Shown: piece by piece, positions 5,644 to 13,798 of the stretch
Position numbering within the stretch: the first letter of the stretch is position 1
How the letters are laid out: the number at the start of each line of letters is the position of its first letter
Source: a virus
IMG/VR virus record: IMGVR_UViG_3300031862_000014
Span: 1 to 38,977 of that record
Strand: one strand, 5' to 3'
DNA: 38,977 nucleotides
Program-made: the position numbers and the translations under genes
Notes under the pieces: generated by a model
Told to the model about the DNA's origin: nothing
Seen by the model: only the letters and a program-made list of their open reading frames with translations
Databases searched by the model: none

Positions 5644-7144
5644 CGCCCGCCGTGCCGCTGAGCCTCCAGGCCCCTCGGTGCTCTACTTGCCCCAAGGTCC
5701 TACTCCCGGGTCTAAGTTTTTCCCCCGCTCGTACCAGTTGCCCGTGATTCAAGCCTGGGAGTCAGGCATCCGGCGTCTCGTTATCGTGTGGCCCCGCCGA
5801 CATGGCAAGGACTTGGTGTCCCTCGCGATCACGCAGAAGTCCATGCTGCGGCGTCCAGGCCTCTACTGGCACATCTATCCGACGAAGGTGCGAGGCCGGG
5901 AGGCGTTGTGGGATGGGAGTGACTTCGACAATGTGCCGTTCCGGAATCGGTGGCCGTCGGCGCTGATTGCGGACAGTCCGAACGGGCCGGGCGGGAAGGC
6001 GATCAACGACACGGAGATGCGGATTGACTTCAAGCCGTTCCCGGGGCAGCCTGCGGGCTCCTCGTGGCAGATCATGGGCGGGGACAACCCGGATAATCTC
6101 GCGGGGCCGAATCCCGTCGGGGTGGTGTTCTCGGAGTACCAGTTGCACGATCCGAAATGCTGGACGAAGATCGTGGAGCCGATCCTGGCGGAAAACGGGG
6201 GATGGGCGATCTTCGATTTCACGCCCGAAGGCAAGAACCACGCCTATGAGCTCTTTCGCATGGCGGAACGGGACCCGAAGTGGTTCGCGCAGCGGCTCAC
6301 GGTGGCAGAGGCGCGGCGGGATGCGCCGGGGGAGAAGTGGTTCGGCTCGCCGGTGATCCTGGAACAGGACGATCCGGCGTTTCCGATGCGGGACTCCATT
6401 GACCAGATGCGGAGGAGCGGGACGCCCGAGGAGGAGATTCAGAGTCAGTACTACTGTTCGTTCGAGGGCAGCATTCGGGGGGCGATCTTCGGGGACCTGG
6501 TGGCGCGGGCGGAACAGGAGAAGCGGGTGGAGTTCGTGCCGTACCGGCCGGAGTCGCCGGTGGGGACGGCCTGGGACATCGGGCGCGACACGACGGCCAT
6601 CTGGTGCTTCCAGGAGGTCGGGCAGGCATTACACTTCATTGACTACTTCGAGGAGGCGGGACAGGGGTTGGACTACTGGTCGCACTTCTTGAAGGAGCGG
6701 ACGCTGTATCGGTTCGGTCTGCACCTGTTCCCGCACGATATGGCCGTGACGGAGTGGACGGCGACGGAAAGCCGGTTGGCGCGGGCGGAGACGCTGGGGC
6801 TGACGCCGGCCGAGGTGGCACCGAAGGTGAGTCACGACGATGCGATTGACGCGACGCGGGTGATGTTCCGGCGGTTGCGGTTCGATGGCGCGAAATGCGC
6901 CCGGGGCTTGGATGCCCTGCGGTCCTACAAGTACGCCTGGGACGAGAAACGGCAGTCATTTTCGCGGGAGCCGGTCCACGACTGGGCGAGCCATGGATCC
7001 TCGGCCCTTCGCACGCTGGCGGTGGCGTACCGGGCGGGGATGCTGGACGAGGACACCGGGGCACCCCTCCAGCGGTATGCTCGGGCACAGACTGATCCGC
7101 TGGCGTCGTTTCGCTCGCAGCGGATGGTTCGGGGGAGCGTCTGA
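5633..7144 (+). CDS. terL: Terminase large subunit
   Basis: Packaging motor ATPase and nuclease that translocates DNA into the prohead. The ATG at 5633 has GGAGG at 5624-5628, giving 503 aa. The ATPase domain shows a Walker A-type loop RRHGKD (residues 55-60, Lys59), a Walker B strand VVFSE (164-168, Glu168 as catalytic acid) and the coupling motif FDFTPEG (195-201). The RNase H-like nuclease domain follows with the first acidic motif WDIGRDTT (Asp315), a middle PHD (about 367-369) and a late HDWASH (Asp near 450). Length fits full-size terminases. It is followed without a gap by the 51-aa gene (TGATG overlap) and the portal gene. Confidence 0.95.
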   Translation: MAPNARRAAEPPGPSVLYLPQGPTPGSKFFPRSYQLPVIQAWESGIRRLVIVWPRRHGKDLVSLAITQKSMLRRPGLYWHIYPTKVRGREALWDGSDFDNVPFRNRWPSALIADSPNGPGGKAINDTEMRIDFKPFPGQPAGSSWQIMGGDNPDNLAGPNPVGVVFSEYQLHDPKCWTKIVEPILAENGGWAIFDFTPEGKNHAYELFRMAERDPKWFAQRLTVAEARRDAPGEKWFGSPVILEQDDPAFPMRDSIDQMRRSGTPEEEIQSQYYCSFEGSIRGAIFGDLVARAEQEKRVEFVPYRPESPVGTAWDIGRDTTAIWCFQEVGQALHFIDYFEEAGQGLDYWSHFLKERTLYRFGLHLFPHDMAVTEWTATESRLARAETLGLTPAEVAPKVSHDDAIDATRVMFRRLRFDGAKCARGLDALRSYKYAWDEKRQSFSREPVHDWASHGSSALRTLAVAYRAGMLDEDTGAPLQRYARAQTDPLASFRSQRMVRGSV

Positions 7145-7299
7145 TGCCTCTCGGCAAGGGCGTGCGCTACCGGATGCGGCGGTTGCCCGGCGGCCGGATG
7201 CAGCGGTTGGCGTTCAAAGGCGATCGCGTAGTCGAAGTGAAGGACATGAAGACCGGGAAGACGACCCTGACCGGGAAAAGGCGGAAGCGCCGTGCCTGA
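7144..7299 (+). CDS. Small basic protein between terminase and portal (51 aa)
   Basis: The ATG shares one base with the terL stop, and the stop overlaps the portal start by eight bases. The protein is very basic, starting MPLGKGVRYRMRRLPGGRMQ and ending in a KRRKRR tail. Small proteins beginning MPLGKGVRYR-like and with an LAFKGxxVVE strand occur at this position in other podovirus genomes as I know them, with no known function. The tight overlaps indicate translational coupling with both neighbours. Binding to DNA or to an acidic partner during packaging is plausible but not shown. Confidence 0.75.
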   Translation: MPLGKGVRYRMRRLPGGRMQRLAFKGDRVVEVKDMKTGKTTLTGKRRKRRA

Positions 7300-8944
7300 G
7301 GTGGATGTCAAGTCCTTGATTGACCGCCACCAGCGGATGCTGAGCGACCGTCTCAACTACGAGCGGGACTGGCGGTTGCTGGCGGAATATCTCCAGCCGA
7401 CGAAACTGCCGCCGTTGTTGATTGAGGATGAGCCCGGGTCGCGCAAGACCACGTTCATCTACGACTCGGAGGGGATGACGGCTCCCACGAAGCTGTCCGC
7501 CAATCTCCAGGGGAACCTGGTCAACCCGTCCCAGAAGTGGCAGAGCCTCAAGGCGTGGCCGCCGGAGTTGAACGAAAGCAACGCGGTCCAGAACTGGTGC
7601 GAATACGTCAGCAAGGCCGTGGACTGGGCAATCAGCTCCAGCAACTTCGCCAACGTGGCGGGCGAGGTGCTCCAAGAGTTGCCGACGTTCGGGACGGGCT
7701 GCATGCTCCGCTTCAAGAAACGTCCTGAGCGTCCGGGCGAACGGGGGAAGCTGCTGTGGAAAGGCGTCCCTATCGGCACGTATTGCATCCAGGAGGACGC
7801 CGAGGAGCGCGTGGATACACTGGTCCGCAAGGTGAAACTGTCGCTCCGGGCGGCTTATCAGAACTGGGGCGAAGCCATTGGCCCGGACCTGGTGAAGGAA
7901 TTCCTGAAGCGGCCCGATAAGCTGGAAACGTTCACGCAATGGATCATGCCCCGGCAGGACCGGAATCCGACGAAGGCAGATCGGAGAAACATGCCCTGGG
8001 CCAACCTCTGGATGTGGGAGGAGAAGGCCCATCTCATCGACGAGGGCGGATTCCGGCACAACCCGATCATCTGCACCCGGTGGCGCAAGGCCACGAATGA
8101 ACTCTGGGGCACGGGACAGGGGCATCTCGCCCTCCCGGATATTCGCACCCTAAACCGCATTACGGAATTGAAGCTGCTGGGCGTCGCCATTGACATCGCT
8201 CCAGTCCTGTTCGCGTTGCAGGGACGCGTCGTCGGCGACCTGATCTGGGAGCCTTCAGCCGTCAACTGGGAGAAACAGGCCAACGCGGTGCGCACGATGG
8301 GGAGCGGGGGCCGCATTGACATCGCCACCCTGCAAGAGGATCGCCTGATTGCGAAAATCCGGCAGGTCTTCTTCCTGGATCAGATCGAGGCGCTCCCGCC
8401 GCTGACCGAAGGTCCGCCCGGCGGAATGAGCCCGTATGAAATCGCCAAACGCTACGAGCAGTACTACAAACTGCTCGGCCCGATGTACGGCCGCCTCACC
8501 ACGGAATTCCTGCAACCCATCGTGGAGGGCACGTTCTGGACGTTGTGGGATGACGGCTTGCTCCCGCCCCCGCCGCCGGAACTCCAGGGCGCCGAACTGC
8601 ACATCCAATACGAGGGGCCGTTGTCCAGGGCGCAACGCGCCGATGATGTCACGGGCATCGAACGGTGGCTCATGTGGGCGCAAAGCGTCATCAACATGAC
8701 GCAGAGCCAGGCCGTGATGGACCAAGTGGACCTGGACGAGATGGGCTTGACGGTCGCGCAGGTGGTCGGCATGCCGGCCCGCATCACGCGGGGCAAGGAG
8801 ATCATCGCCCAAATCCGTCAGCAGCGGGCCGCCGCCATGCAGGCGCAGGCCCAAGCCCAAGCGGCGATGTCGGCGACGCAGGCGATGAAGAACGCGGCGC
8901 CGATGGTCCGCGCATTGAGTGGGGAACATCAAGGTGTCGCATAG
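7292..8944 (+). CDS. Portal protein (T7 gp8-like head-tail connector)
   Basis: Forms the dodecameric ring at one head vertex through which DNA is packaged and released. The 550-aa length and sequence fit the head-to-tail connecting protein family of podoviruses. The N-terminal part has RLNYERDWRLLAEYLQP (about residues 20-36), followed by the typical ANLQGNLVNPSQKW (about 70-83) and a membrane-neutral alpha/beta body. The C-terminus ends in a Gln/Ala-rich helix (MQAQAQAQAAMSATQAM). It starts at a GTG overlapping the 51-aa gene; no ATG in frame nearby offers a better start. Confidence 0.9.
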   Translation: MPEVDVKSLIDRHQRMLSDRLNYERDWRLLAEYLQPTKLPPLLIEDEPGSRKTTFIYDSEGMTAPTKLSANLQGNLVNPSQKWQSLKAWPPELNESNAVQNWCEYVSKAVDWAISSSNFANVAGEVLQELPTFGTGCMLRFKKRPERPGERGKLLWKGVPIGTYCIQEDAEERVDTLVRKVKLSLRAAYQNWGEAIGPDLVKEFLKRPDKLETFTQWIMPRQDRNPTKADRRNMPWANLWMWEEKAHLIDEGGFRHNPIICTRWRKATNELWGTGQGHLALPDIRTLNRITELKLLGVAIDIAPVLFALQGRVVGDLIWEPSAVNWEKQANAVRTMGSGGRIDIATLQEDRLIAKIRQVFFLDQIEALPPLTEGPPGGMSPYEIAKRYEQYYKLLGPMYGRLTTEFLQPIVEGTFWTLWDDGLLPPPPPELQGAELHIQYEGPLSRAQRADDVTGIERWLMWAQSVINMTQSQAVMDQVDLDEMGLTVAQVVGMPARITRGKEIIAQIRQQRAAAMQAQAQAQAAMSATQAMKNAAPMVRALSGEHQGVA

Positions 8945-8993
8945 AAGTCCAAAGCGTGCGGGACTCGTTATCCCAACCATCGTGCCGCCAAAG

Positions 8994-9014
8994 GACATTG
9001 GGAGGCCGCAGTAA
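8994..9014 (+). repeat. Repeated gene leader, copy A
   Basis: This 21-base leader (GACATTGGGAG then GCCGCAGTAA) ends directly at the ATG of the methyltransferase gene. It matches 10404-10424 at 19 of 21 positions. In both places it carries the GGGAG ribosome-binding site, and the two copies bracket the methyltransferase gene and its partner. Confidence 0.7.
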
Positions 9015-9941
9015 ATGGGCGAGCCGAACGAGAAACTGGCGATCCTGAGCGAAGTCGAACGCCGCCTGGCTGGCGTGCAAACCGTGGACGAGGCCAAGGG
9101 CATTCGGGACAAGGCTGAGGCATTGCGGGTATACGCCAAGAGCGCCAGGGCCGGCCTCGGCATCCAGAATCGTGCGGCCGCCATCAAGATTTTCGCCGAG
9201 CAGAAGGCGGGAGCGTTGCTGCAACTGGTGGAGCGGGCACCGGCCGGGCGGAAGGGGGCCAACGGGAACGGAATACGTTCCACGCTGGAACGAATTGGAA
9301 TCGCCCCGGTTGTCAGTCATCGCTGGCAGACGATGGCGCGACTCCCCGAGGCCGACGTGCGCCGGCTGGAGGCTGAGTGCAATGAGGCCCACGCCGAACT
9401 CACCAGCGCAGAAATCTTCCGTCTTGCCAAAGGGGGCGCCCACGTCCAGCACAATACAGGCGAGAGCGAATGGTACACCCCGGAGGCAATCATTCTCGCC
9501 GCTCGTCGAACATTGGGGGAGATTGACCTTGATCCCGCCACGCATGAGGACGCACAGGCGAAGATCAAGGCCGTGCGGTACTTCACCGCGAAAGACGATG
9601 GTCTCACGCACGCCTGGGAAGGCCGCGTGTGGCTGAATCCTCCATACAGTCAACCCCTCGTCGGCCGGTTCTGTGAGAAGCTGATTGTCGAACTAGAAGC
9701 GGGGCACGTTTCTGCCGCTATCACGCTCACAAACAACGCGACGGAGACAGAGTGGGGCCAATTGCTTCTTTCCAGGTGTCTTGCCGCCTGCTTCCCTGCT
9801 GGTCGCGTGAAGTTCTGGGCACCAGGCAGGAGGGAAGCCACCCCGCTGCAAGGGCAGATGGTGTGCTATTTCGGACGGAGTAGCAAGGCGTTCTATGAGC
9901 AGTTCATGGACTTCGGTCCAATTCTCAGGGCGGGGGCGTGA
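9015..9941 (+). CDS. DNA N6-adenine methyltransferase (phage Dam-like) with N-terminal helical domain
   Basis: Transfers a methyl group from S-adenosylmethionine to adenine N6 in DNA. The C-terminal half (about residues 150-300) matches the phage Dam-type family: EWYTP (152-156), the strand IDLDPAT (170-176), the dDGL motif (194-197), and the catalytic NPPY at 208-211. The N-terminal half (1-140) is a long helical domain (DKAEALRVYAKSARAGLGIQ, KIFAEQKAGALLQLVE) of the type often joined to phage DNA-modifying or ParB-like proteins. It sits between portal and head-assembly genes, where a DNA-modifying enzyme is out of place. Protection from host restriction is the likely benefit. Confidence 0.88.
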   Translation: MGEPNEKLAILSEVERRLAGVQTVDEAKGIRDKAEALRVYAKSARAGLGIQNRAAAIKIFAEQKAGALLQLVERAPAGRKGANGNGIRSTLERIGIAPVVSHRWQTMARLPEADVRRLEAECNEAHAELTSAEIFRLAKGGAHVQHNTGESEWYTPEAIILAARRTLGEIDLDPATHEDAQAKIKAVRYFTAKDDGLTHAWEGRVWLNPPYSQPLVGRFCEKLIVELEAGHVSAAITLTNNATETEWGQLLLSRCLAACFPAGRVKFWAPGRREATPLQGQMVCYFGRSSKAFYEQFMDFGPILRAGA

Positions 9942-10393
9942 ACGATCTGATTCGTCAGTGCCCGCGATGCGGGCAGGCTCACTGCGATCATGACGAAAGG
10001 CGGGTCGCTAATGCGCTCGCTTCGGTCGGCACTGGCGTCACGAATATTGATGTGACGGCGCAGTATCGCTGGGTCTGTTCGTTAAGACGGTACAGACGCA
10101 CGGCGTTTAATGAACTGAAACAGCATGGCGAATCCATGGCGCTGGGGCAGTTGATCGCCTTGCTCGACCTGTGCGGGACGCTCCGGACAGAGAGTGGATA
10201 CGAGTTTGAGCAACGGTCGTTTTTGTGGGAGCGAGAGGGTGAGGGCTTCCGTATCAGCACGTTCTGGAAACGGGGAACCACCCGTGAGGCTCCACAACTC
10301 TGGCCCCTGATCAGGGCGGCCTCCGAGATGGACTGCGCAGCGATTGTCGCAGACTGGATGCGATCAGGTCGCGTTGTATACGAATTAACGTAA
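9938..10393 (+). CDS. Hypothetical zinc-knuckle protein paired with the methyltransferase (151 aa)
   Basis: The GTG start overlaps the methyltransferase stop by four bases (GTGA), so the two are coupled. The N-terminus CPRCGQAHCDHDERR (residues about 8-22) is a probable metal-binding knuckle. The rest is mixed alpha/beta with a Trp-rich C-terminal part. No family recognised. Its tight linkage to the methyltransferase, inside the same bracketing repeat, suggests both travel as one accessory unit. Confidence 0.65.
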   Translation: MNDLIRQCPRCGQAHCDHDERRVANALASVGTGVTNIDVTAQYRWVCSLRRYRRTAFNELKQHGESMALGQLIALLDLCGTLRTESGYEFEQRSFLWEREGEGFRISTFWKRGTTREAPQLWPLIRAASEMDCAAIVADWMRSGRVVYELT

Positions 10394-10403
10394 CGCCAGG
10401 GCA

Positions 10404-10424
10404 GACATCGGGAGACCGCAGTAA
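10404..10424 (+). repeat. Repeated gene leader, copy B
   Basis: Second copy of the 21-base leader found at 8994-9014 (19 of 21 identical). Its last base is the A of the next ATG. It contains the GGGAG ribosome-binding site of the gene at 10424. Confidence 0.7.
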
Positions 10425-10747
10425 TGGAACGCGACGCCCGGGATCTCCGGCTATCACCCGACCCCGAGGCCCTGAAGCAGGATCGGGACCGGCGGGAGGC
10501 CCTGGCACAGCAATACCATTTCTGTTTTACGCAGTACCCGGAGGTGCTGCGGGACATTGAGCATCTCGGTGGCGTCGGAACGACGCTGTTGGCCACAGAC
10601 GCCTCCGGGCACTTCGACCGGGACTTGACTTTGGTGCGGCTCGGCGGGTATGAACTGGTGAACTTGATTCGGGGGATGGTCACGGCCGGTCGGCTGGGCT
10701 CGGAGGAGCAAACCGGCCATGGAGAGGTACAACGCTCGGCGGAGTGA
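10424..10747 (+). CDS. Head-assembly region protein, possibly Bbp19-like (107 aa)
   Basis: Small soluble protein of the structural operon. Features are an N-terminal charged helix (DPEALKQDRDRREALAQQ) and a central hydrophobic helix-strand part ending LGGYELVNLIRGMVTAG (about residues 73-89). Proteins of this size with a similar end lie between portal and scaffold in Bordetella BPP-1-like phages (Bbp19 family), so I suggest that family at low certainty. It has a good ribosome-binding site in the repeated leader. The function of that family is not established. Confidence 0.55.
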   Translation: MERDARDLRLSPDPEALKQDRDRREALAQQYHFCFTQYPEVLRDIEHLGGVGTTLLATDASGHFDRDLTLVRLGGYELVNLIRGMVTAGRLGSEEQTGHGEVQRSAE

Positions 10748-10764
10748 TCGCAGAGGGAGAAGTC

Positions 10765-11097
10765 ATGGCAGACACGAAAGTCATCGAGTACAAAGACCTG
10801 GGATTCGCCAACCAGTGGACGCAGATTCCCAAGGTCTACCAGAAGTGCCTCCTCGCGCAGCACAACCACCGGCAGATTCTCCTCACTGGCGGGCTGCACA
10901 AGATTCAGTGCGATGAGTGCGCGTTCGAGTTCACGGAGGAAGGGGAAGCGCCGCTCCTCAAGCGGGAATTGCCGCTGCCGCCTCCGGCACCGACGCCCGC
11001 GTCCCCGGTGGACGTGCAGGCCATCATCCATGCTGCGGTGGGCGCCGCGCTGGCCGCGGTGGAAGCCCGCGAGAAGGCGAAAGAGCAACGCAAGTAG
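10765..11097 (+). CDS. Hypothetical structural-region protein with Pro/Ala-rich hinge (110 aa)
   Basis: Starts at the ATG at 10765 behind GAGGGAG; the frame is open 21 bases further to a GTG at 10744 that has no better site. The N-terminal 60 residues contain HKIQCDECAFEF with a CxxC. A proline-rich hinge follows (LPLPPPAPTPASPVD), then an Ala-rich helix with a basic end (AREKAKEQRK). Not recognised. It is followed by a strong terminator, so it ends the promoter-proximal part of the structural operon. Confidence 0.65.
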   Translation: MADTKVIEYKDLGFANQWTQIPKVYQKCLLAQHNHRQILLTGGLHKIQCDECAFEFTEEGEAPLLKRELPLPPPAPTPASPVDVQAIIHAAVGAALAAVEAREKAKEQRK

Positions 11098-11156
11098 GCT
11101 GACGCACAACTGAGCCCAAGCCCCGCGTGATCAACGGGGTGGGGGAATCCCGAAAG

Positions 11157-11196
11157 GACCGGCACCCGAGCGCTCGGCGGGTGCCGGTTCTTTTTT
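11157..11196 (+). terminator. Rho-independent terminator before the scaffold gene
   Basis: Perfect 11-bp stem ACCGGCACCCG (11158-11168) with CGGGTGCCGGT (11178-11188), followed by TC and six T (11191-11196). The loop side contains the palindrome CGAGCGCTCG, so the stem may extend further. It lies inside the rightward morphogenesis operon, 19 bases before the scaffold ATG, and has a T-run only on the + strand. Confidence 0.85.
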
Positions 11197-11215
11197 GGGC
11201 CACCGAGGAGATGCA

Positions 11216-12097
11216 ATGCCAAAGACAGCACCGGTTGCCCCTGAGAAGTCAACAACGGCGACGGCGGATTCACCGCAAGCACAGCCGGCGGCTCAGCCGA
11301 CGGATTGGCGGACCACGCTTCCCGAGGACCTCCGTGCGGAGAAGTCCCTGGAAAGTTACAAGGATGTCGCCGCACTCGCCAAGGCGTTCGTGGAGACGAA
11401 GAAACTGGTCGGGAAGAAGACGGACGGGATGGTGCGGATTCCCGGCGAGACCGCGACCCCGGAGGAACGCGCCGCCTTCCACAAGGCCCTCGGCGTGCCG
11501 GATACGCCCGACGGCTACAAGTTTGACGTGGCTGAGGAATTCAAGCCCCTGCTCACAGACGAGGCCCTGAACCGTTACCGGCCTATCTTCCACAAGTTGG
11601 GCATCCCGCCGCAGACGGCACAGCAACTCGCGCAATTCTACGCCGAGGATCAGGCGCAGCAGCGGGTGGCAACGCAACAGGCATTGAAGGCCGAACAGGA
11701 CAAGCTGCGGGAGAGCCTCGGGGAAGCGACGTGGGACCGGAACCTCGCGCATGCGGAGGCTGGCGTGGACTACGTGGCCGCCAAGCTTGGCGAGGAGAAA
11801 GGCGAGCAGTTGAAGGCCCTTCTCGATTCCACGCTGCTTGGCGATCACCCGCTCCTCATCGAAGCCTTCACCCTGATCGGCAGGGAACTCGCGGAGAGCG
11901 GGGCAGTCCAGGTGGAAGGCGTGGCGGGGAACATGCTGGACACGGCGAAGGAATATATCGTGGCAGCCCTGCAACCGGGGCATCCGGCGATGAACCCGGA
12001 TCACCCGGAGCATGCGGCTGCGCTGGCGAAACGGCGGGAATACTACCAGCTCGTCAATCTCTACGACCCGAGCTGGCGAGCGGTTCCGAAGGAATAG
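11216..12097 (+). CDS. Capsid scaffolding protein
   Basis: Assists assembly of the prohead and is removed before maturation. The ATG at 11216 has GAGGAG at 11205-11210; an upstream TTG at 11195 would start inside the terminator T-run and is rejected. The 293-aa product is acidic, Ala/Glu/Gln-rich and almost entirely helical, with a flexible N-terminus (TATADSPQAQPAAQPTDW). A conserved segment of phage scaffolds follows: a Ser-Leu-x-x-Tyr-lysine motif (EKSLESYKDV), then LAKAFVETKKLVG and IPGETATPEERAAFHKALGV. Position directly before the major capsid gene supports the call. Confidence 0.85.
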   Translation: MPKTAPVAPEKSTTATADSPQAQPAAQPTDWRTTLPEDLRAEKSLESYKDVAALAKAFVETKKLVGKKTDGMVRIPGETATPEERAAFHKALGVPDTPDGYKFDVAEEFKPLLTDEALNRYRPIFHKLGIPPQTAQQLAQFYAEDQAQQRVATQQALKAEQDKLRESLGEATWDRNLAHAEAGVDYVAAKLGEEKGEQLKALLDSTLLGDHPLLIEAFTLIGRELAESGAVQVEGVAGNMLDTAKEYIVAALQPGHPAMNPDHPEHAAALAKRREYYQLVNLYDPSWRAVPKE

Positions 12098-12287
12098 AGC
12101 ATCAGGGCCGGAGGCCCTCTCGGATTCCCTCCGAACCTGATAGCGAGCACGGCGGGATTCGGCCTACGCCCCCCGCTGGCACCCCGGAAAGACGGGGCGA
12201 GGCGCGGCGATCCGCGAAGGGAGGCCCAGCGCTGGATTCCCTCCCGGTCCAGTGACGTGAAAGGAGGACAACGCAAGGAGGAAGGCT
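12098..12287 (+). other. Intergenic leader of the major capsid gene with hairpins
   Basis: 190 bases without an ORF. AGGGCC (12104-12109) pairs with GGCCCT (12113-12118) around a GGA loop just after the scaffold stop. A longer imperfect fold, GGGAGG with CCTCCC around CCAGCGCTGG, lies near 12220-12246. There is no T-run. AGGAGG near 12275-12280 is the capsid ribosome-binding site. The hairpins may stabilise the abundant capsid message. No convincing promoter was found. Confidence 0.45.
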
Positions 12288-13223
12288 GTGGCCTCACCCA
12301 ACAGAACGATTGACACCAGCTATTACCGAGAGCTGGAGGACATGTTCTATGTCCTCACCCAGCAGAAGAAATCCAAGCTCGAAAACCTGGTCACGGTGCG
12401 GACCGGGATCAAGGCCAAGAGCTGGGACAAGAACCGCATTGACGCCACCGAGGCCTATGATGTCACGGCGGCGAATGCCGACACCATCCTGATCGAGCAG
12501 CCCTTCAGCCGCCGCCGGATGAACCTGCTCCCCCGTGCCTGGGCGGCCATGCTGGACGAATTCGACGAGGCGATGATGCTCCTGTCGCCAGAATCGGAGT
12601 ACGTCCAGTCCTGCCTCGCGGCGCTGAACCGCCGGAAGGACAGCGTGATCATCGCGGCCATGACCGGAACCGCGGTGTCCGTCGGGGCCGCGGACGACAC
12701 GGCGGGCGGCTACACCAACGTGAGCCTGCCGACCACCGGGGGCGTCCTGGGCATCGGGCAGGTCATCGTGGATGGCGGCACGGGCCTCACCGTGGAGAAA
12801 CTCCGCCAAACGATGGCCATCCTGGACGCCAACGAGTTCCCGCCGGAGGATCGCCACATCGCATGGTCGCCGGTCGCCAAGATGCAACTCCTGCGGACGA
12901 CCGAAGCCACCAGCACAGACTACAACACCGTCCGGGCGCTGGTGAACGGCGAGATTGACACCTTCCTGGGCTTCAAATTCGTCACCTTCGGGACGAAGAG
13001 CCCTGGGTCGGCCAGCCTCAGCAAGAGCGGCAACATCCGGCAGTGCATCGCCTGGCACAAGAGCGCTGTGACGTTCGGGTCCGGGGCTGTGCGCGAGTTG
13101 AGCCTGAAGCAGCGGCCGGACAAGAACGACAACTGGCAGGTGCTGGGGAAACTCCTGGCCGGTGCCGTTCGCATGGACGAGTACGGCGTGGTGCGTTTGG
13201 ACATTGACGAGTCGAAATCTTAA
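12288..13223 (+). CDS. Major capsid protein
   Basis: Main shell protein, expected to have the HK97 fold. The 311-aa product starts at a GTG behind a strong AGGAGG. Its content fits podovirus capsid proteins that lack a protease-processed N-terminal arm: an N-terminal helix (YYRELEDMFYVLTQQKKSKL), a beta-rich middle with an Asp/Glu-rich E-loop-like region, the DEFDEAMMLLSPESEYVQS helix, and a C-terminal strand region where IAWHKSAVTFGSGAVREL precedes the end. It lies between scaffold and a head decoration candidate. Family assignment is by order and general sequence character. Confidence 0.85.
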   Translation: MASPNRTIDTSYYRELEDMFYVLTQQKKSKLENLVTVRTGIKAKSWDKNRIDATEAYDVTAANADTILIEQPFSRRRMNLLPRAWAAMLDEFDEAMMLLSPESEYVQSCLAALNRRKDSVIIAAMTGTAVSVGAADDTAGGYTNVSLPTTGGVLGIGQVIVDGGTGLTVEKLRQTMAILDANEFPPEDRHIAWSPVAKMQLLRTTEATSTDYNTVRALVNGEIDTFLGFKFVTFGTKSPGSASLSKSGNIRQCIAWHKSAVTFGSGAVRELSLKQRPDKNDNWQVLGKLLAGAVRMDEYGVVRLDIDESKS

Positions 13224-13246
13224 CCCGTGCGCTGAAAGGAGAAAGC

Positions 13247-13738
13247 ATGAGTGCGCTGAATCAGAGTTACACCACGGAATACGGCCTTCAGACGGGGCCG
13301 CGGCGGGTGCCCTCGGGGCAGTTCGACGCGCCGCTACGGGGCGGCTGGCTCCGGGAGGACTACGTCACAGGCCAGGGCACGGTGAATGCGTTCGTCCTGC
13401 CGGCGGGGAACATCCGCATCTACCGAGACCCCTCCCGGCTGAGCACCGAGAACGCAGTATGGACGAATGCGGGCGTGACTCTGGTGGTTGGGTACGCGGC
13501 GTATACCGACTACGCGGGTGTGGTCCACCCTGCCGTGACCAACGCCTTCATCACCAGCCAGACGCCGCAGGCTGCCGCGTTGGACCTGGCGCTCACTCTG
13601 GGGACGGGAATCCTGTACAAGGATTTCAACACCCAGAACGGGCTCACCATCACGTACACGATTGGCGTCGCCGACAAAGCGGCCGGCGACATCATCAACT
13701 TGCTAATCGCGTACTCGGAGATCGGCATCGGCACGTAA
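13247..13738 (+). CDS. Probable head decoration/cement protein (163 aa)
   Basis: Small Gly/Thr-rich, mostly beta-strand protein immediately after the major capsid gene, the usual place for a decoration protein. It has a strong AGGAG at proper spacing. The pattern of short strands (NAFVLPAGNIRIYRDP, VTLVVGYAAYTDYAG) and the ending TYTIGVADKAAGDIINLLIA fit a capsomer-binding beta fold. No catalytic motif. A minor head protein is the alternative. Confidence 0.6.
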   Translation: MSALNQSYTTEYGLQTGPRRVPSGQFDAPLRGGWLREDYVTGQGTVNAFVLPAGNIRIYRDPSRLSTENAVWTNAGVTLVVGYAAYTDYAGVVHPAVTNAFITSQTPQAAALDLALTLGTGILYKDFNTQNGLTITYTIGVADKAAGDIINLLIAYSEIGIGT

Positions 13739-13758
13739 CCGGTGACACACATCGTGAC

Positions 13759-13786
13759 TGGGGCGGGGCCTTCGGGTCCCGCCCCA
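13759..13786 (+). other. 12-bp hairpin with TTCG tetraloop
   Basis: TGGGGCGGGGCC (13759-13770) and GGTCCCGCCCCA (13775-13786) pair over 12 positions (one G-U) around TTCG (13771-13774), a very stable RNA tetraloop. It lies between the decoration gene and the next start, with the ribosome-binding site AAGGAGG directly after it. There is no T-run, so it may limit 3' decay of the capsid message or attenuate read-through, not terminate fully. Confidence 0.6.
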
Positions 13787-13798
13787 AGGAGGTTTCAC

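Noticed and set aside
6297-6835. Long ORFs on the minus strand and in other + frames inside the large terminase gene.
   Set aside because: They are Pro/Arg/Ser-rich shadows produced by high GC at third codon positions; the terminase frame has clear motifs throughout. The same holds for the long opposing frames inside capsid, tail and ejection genes.
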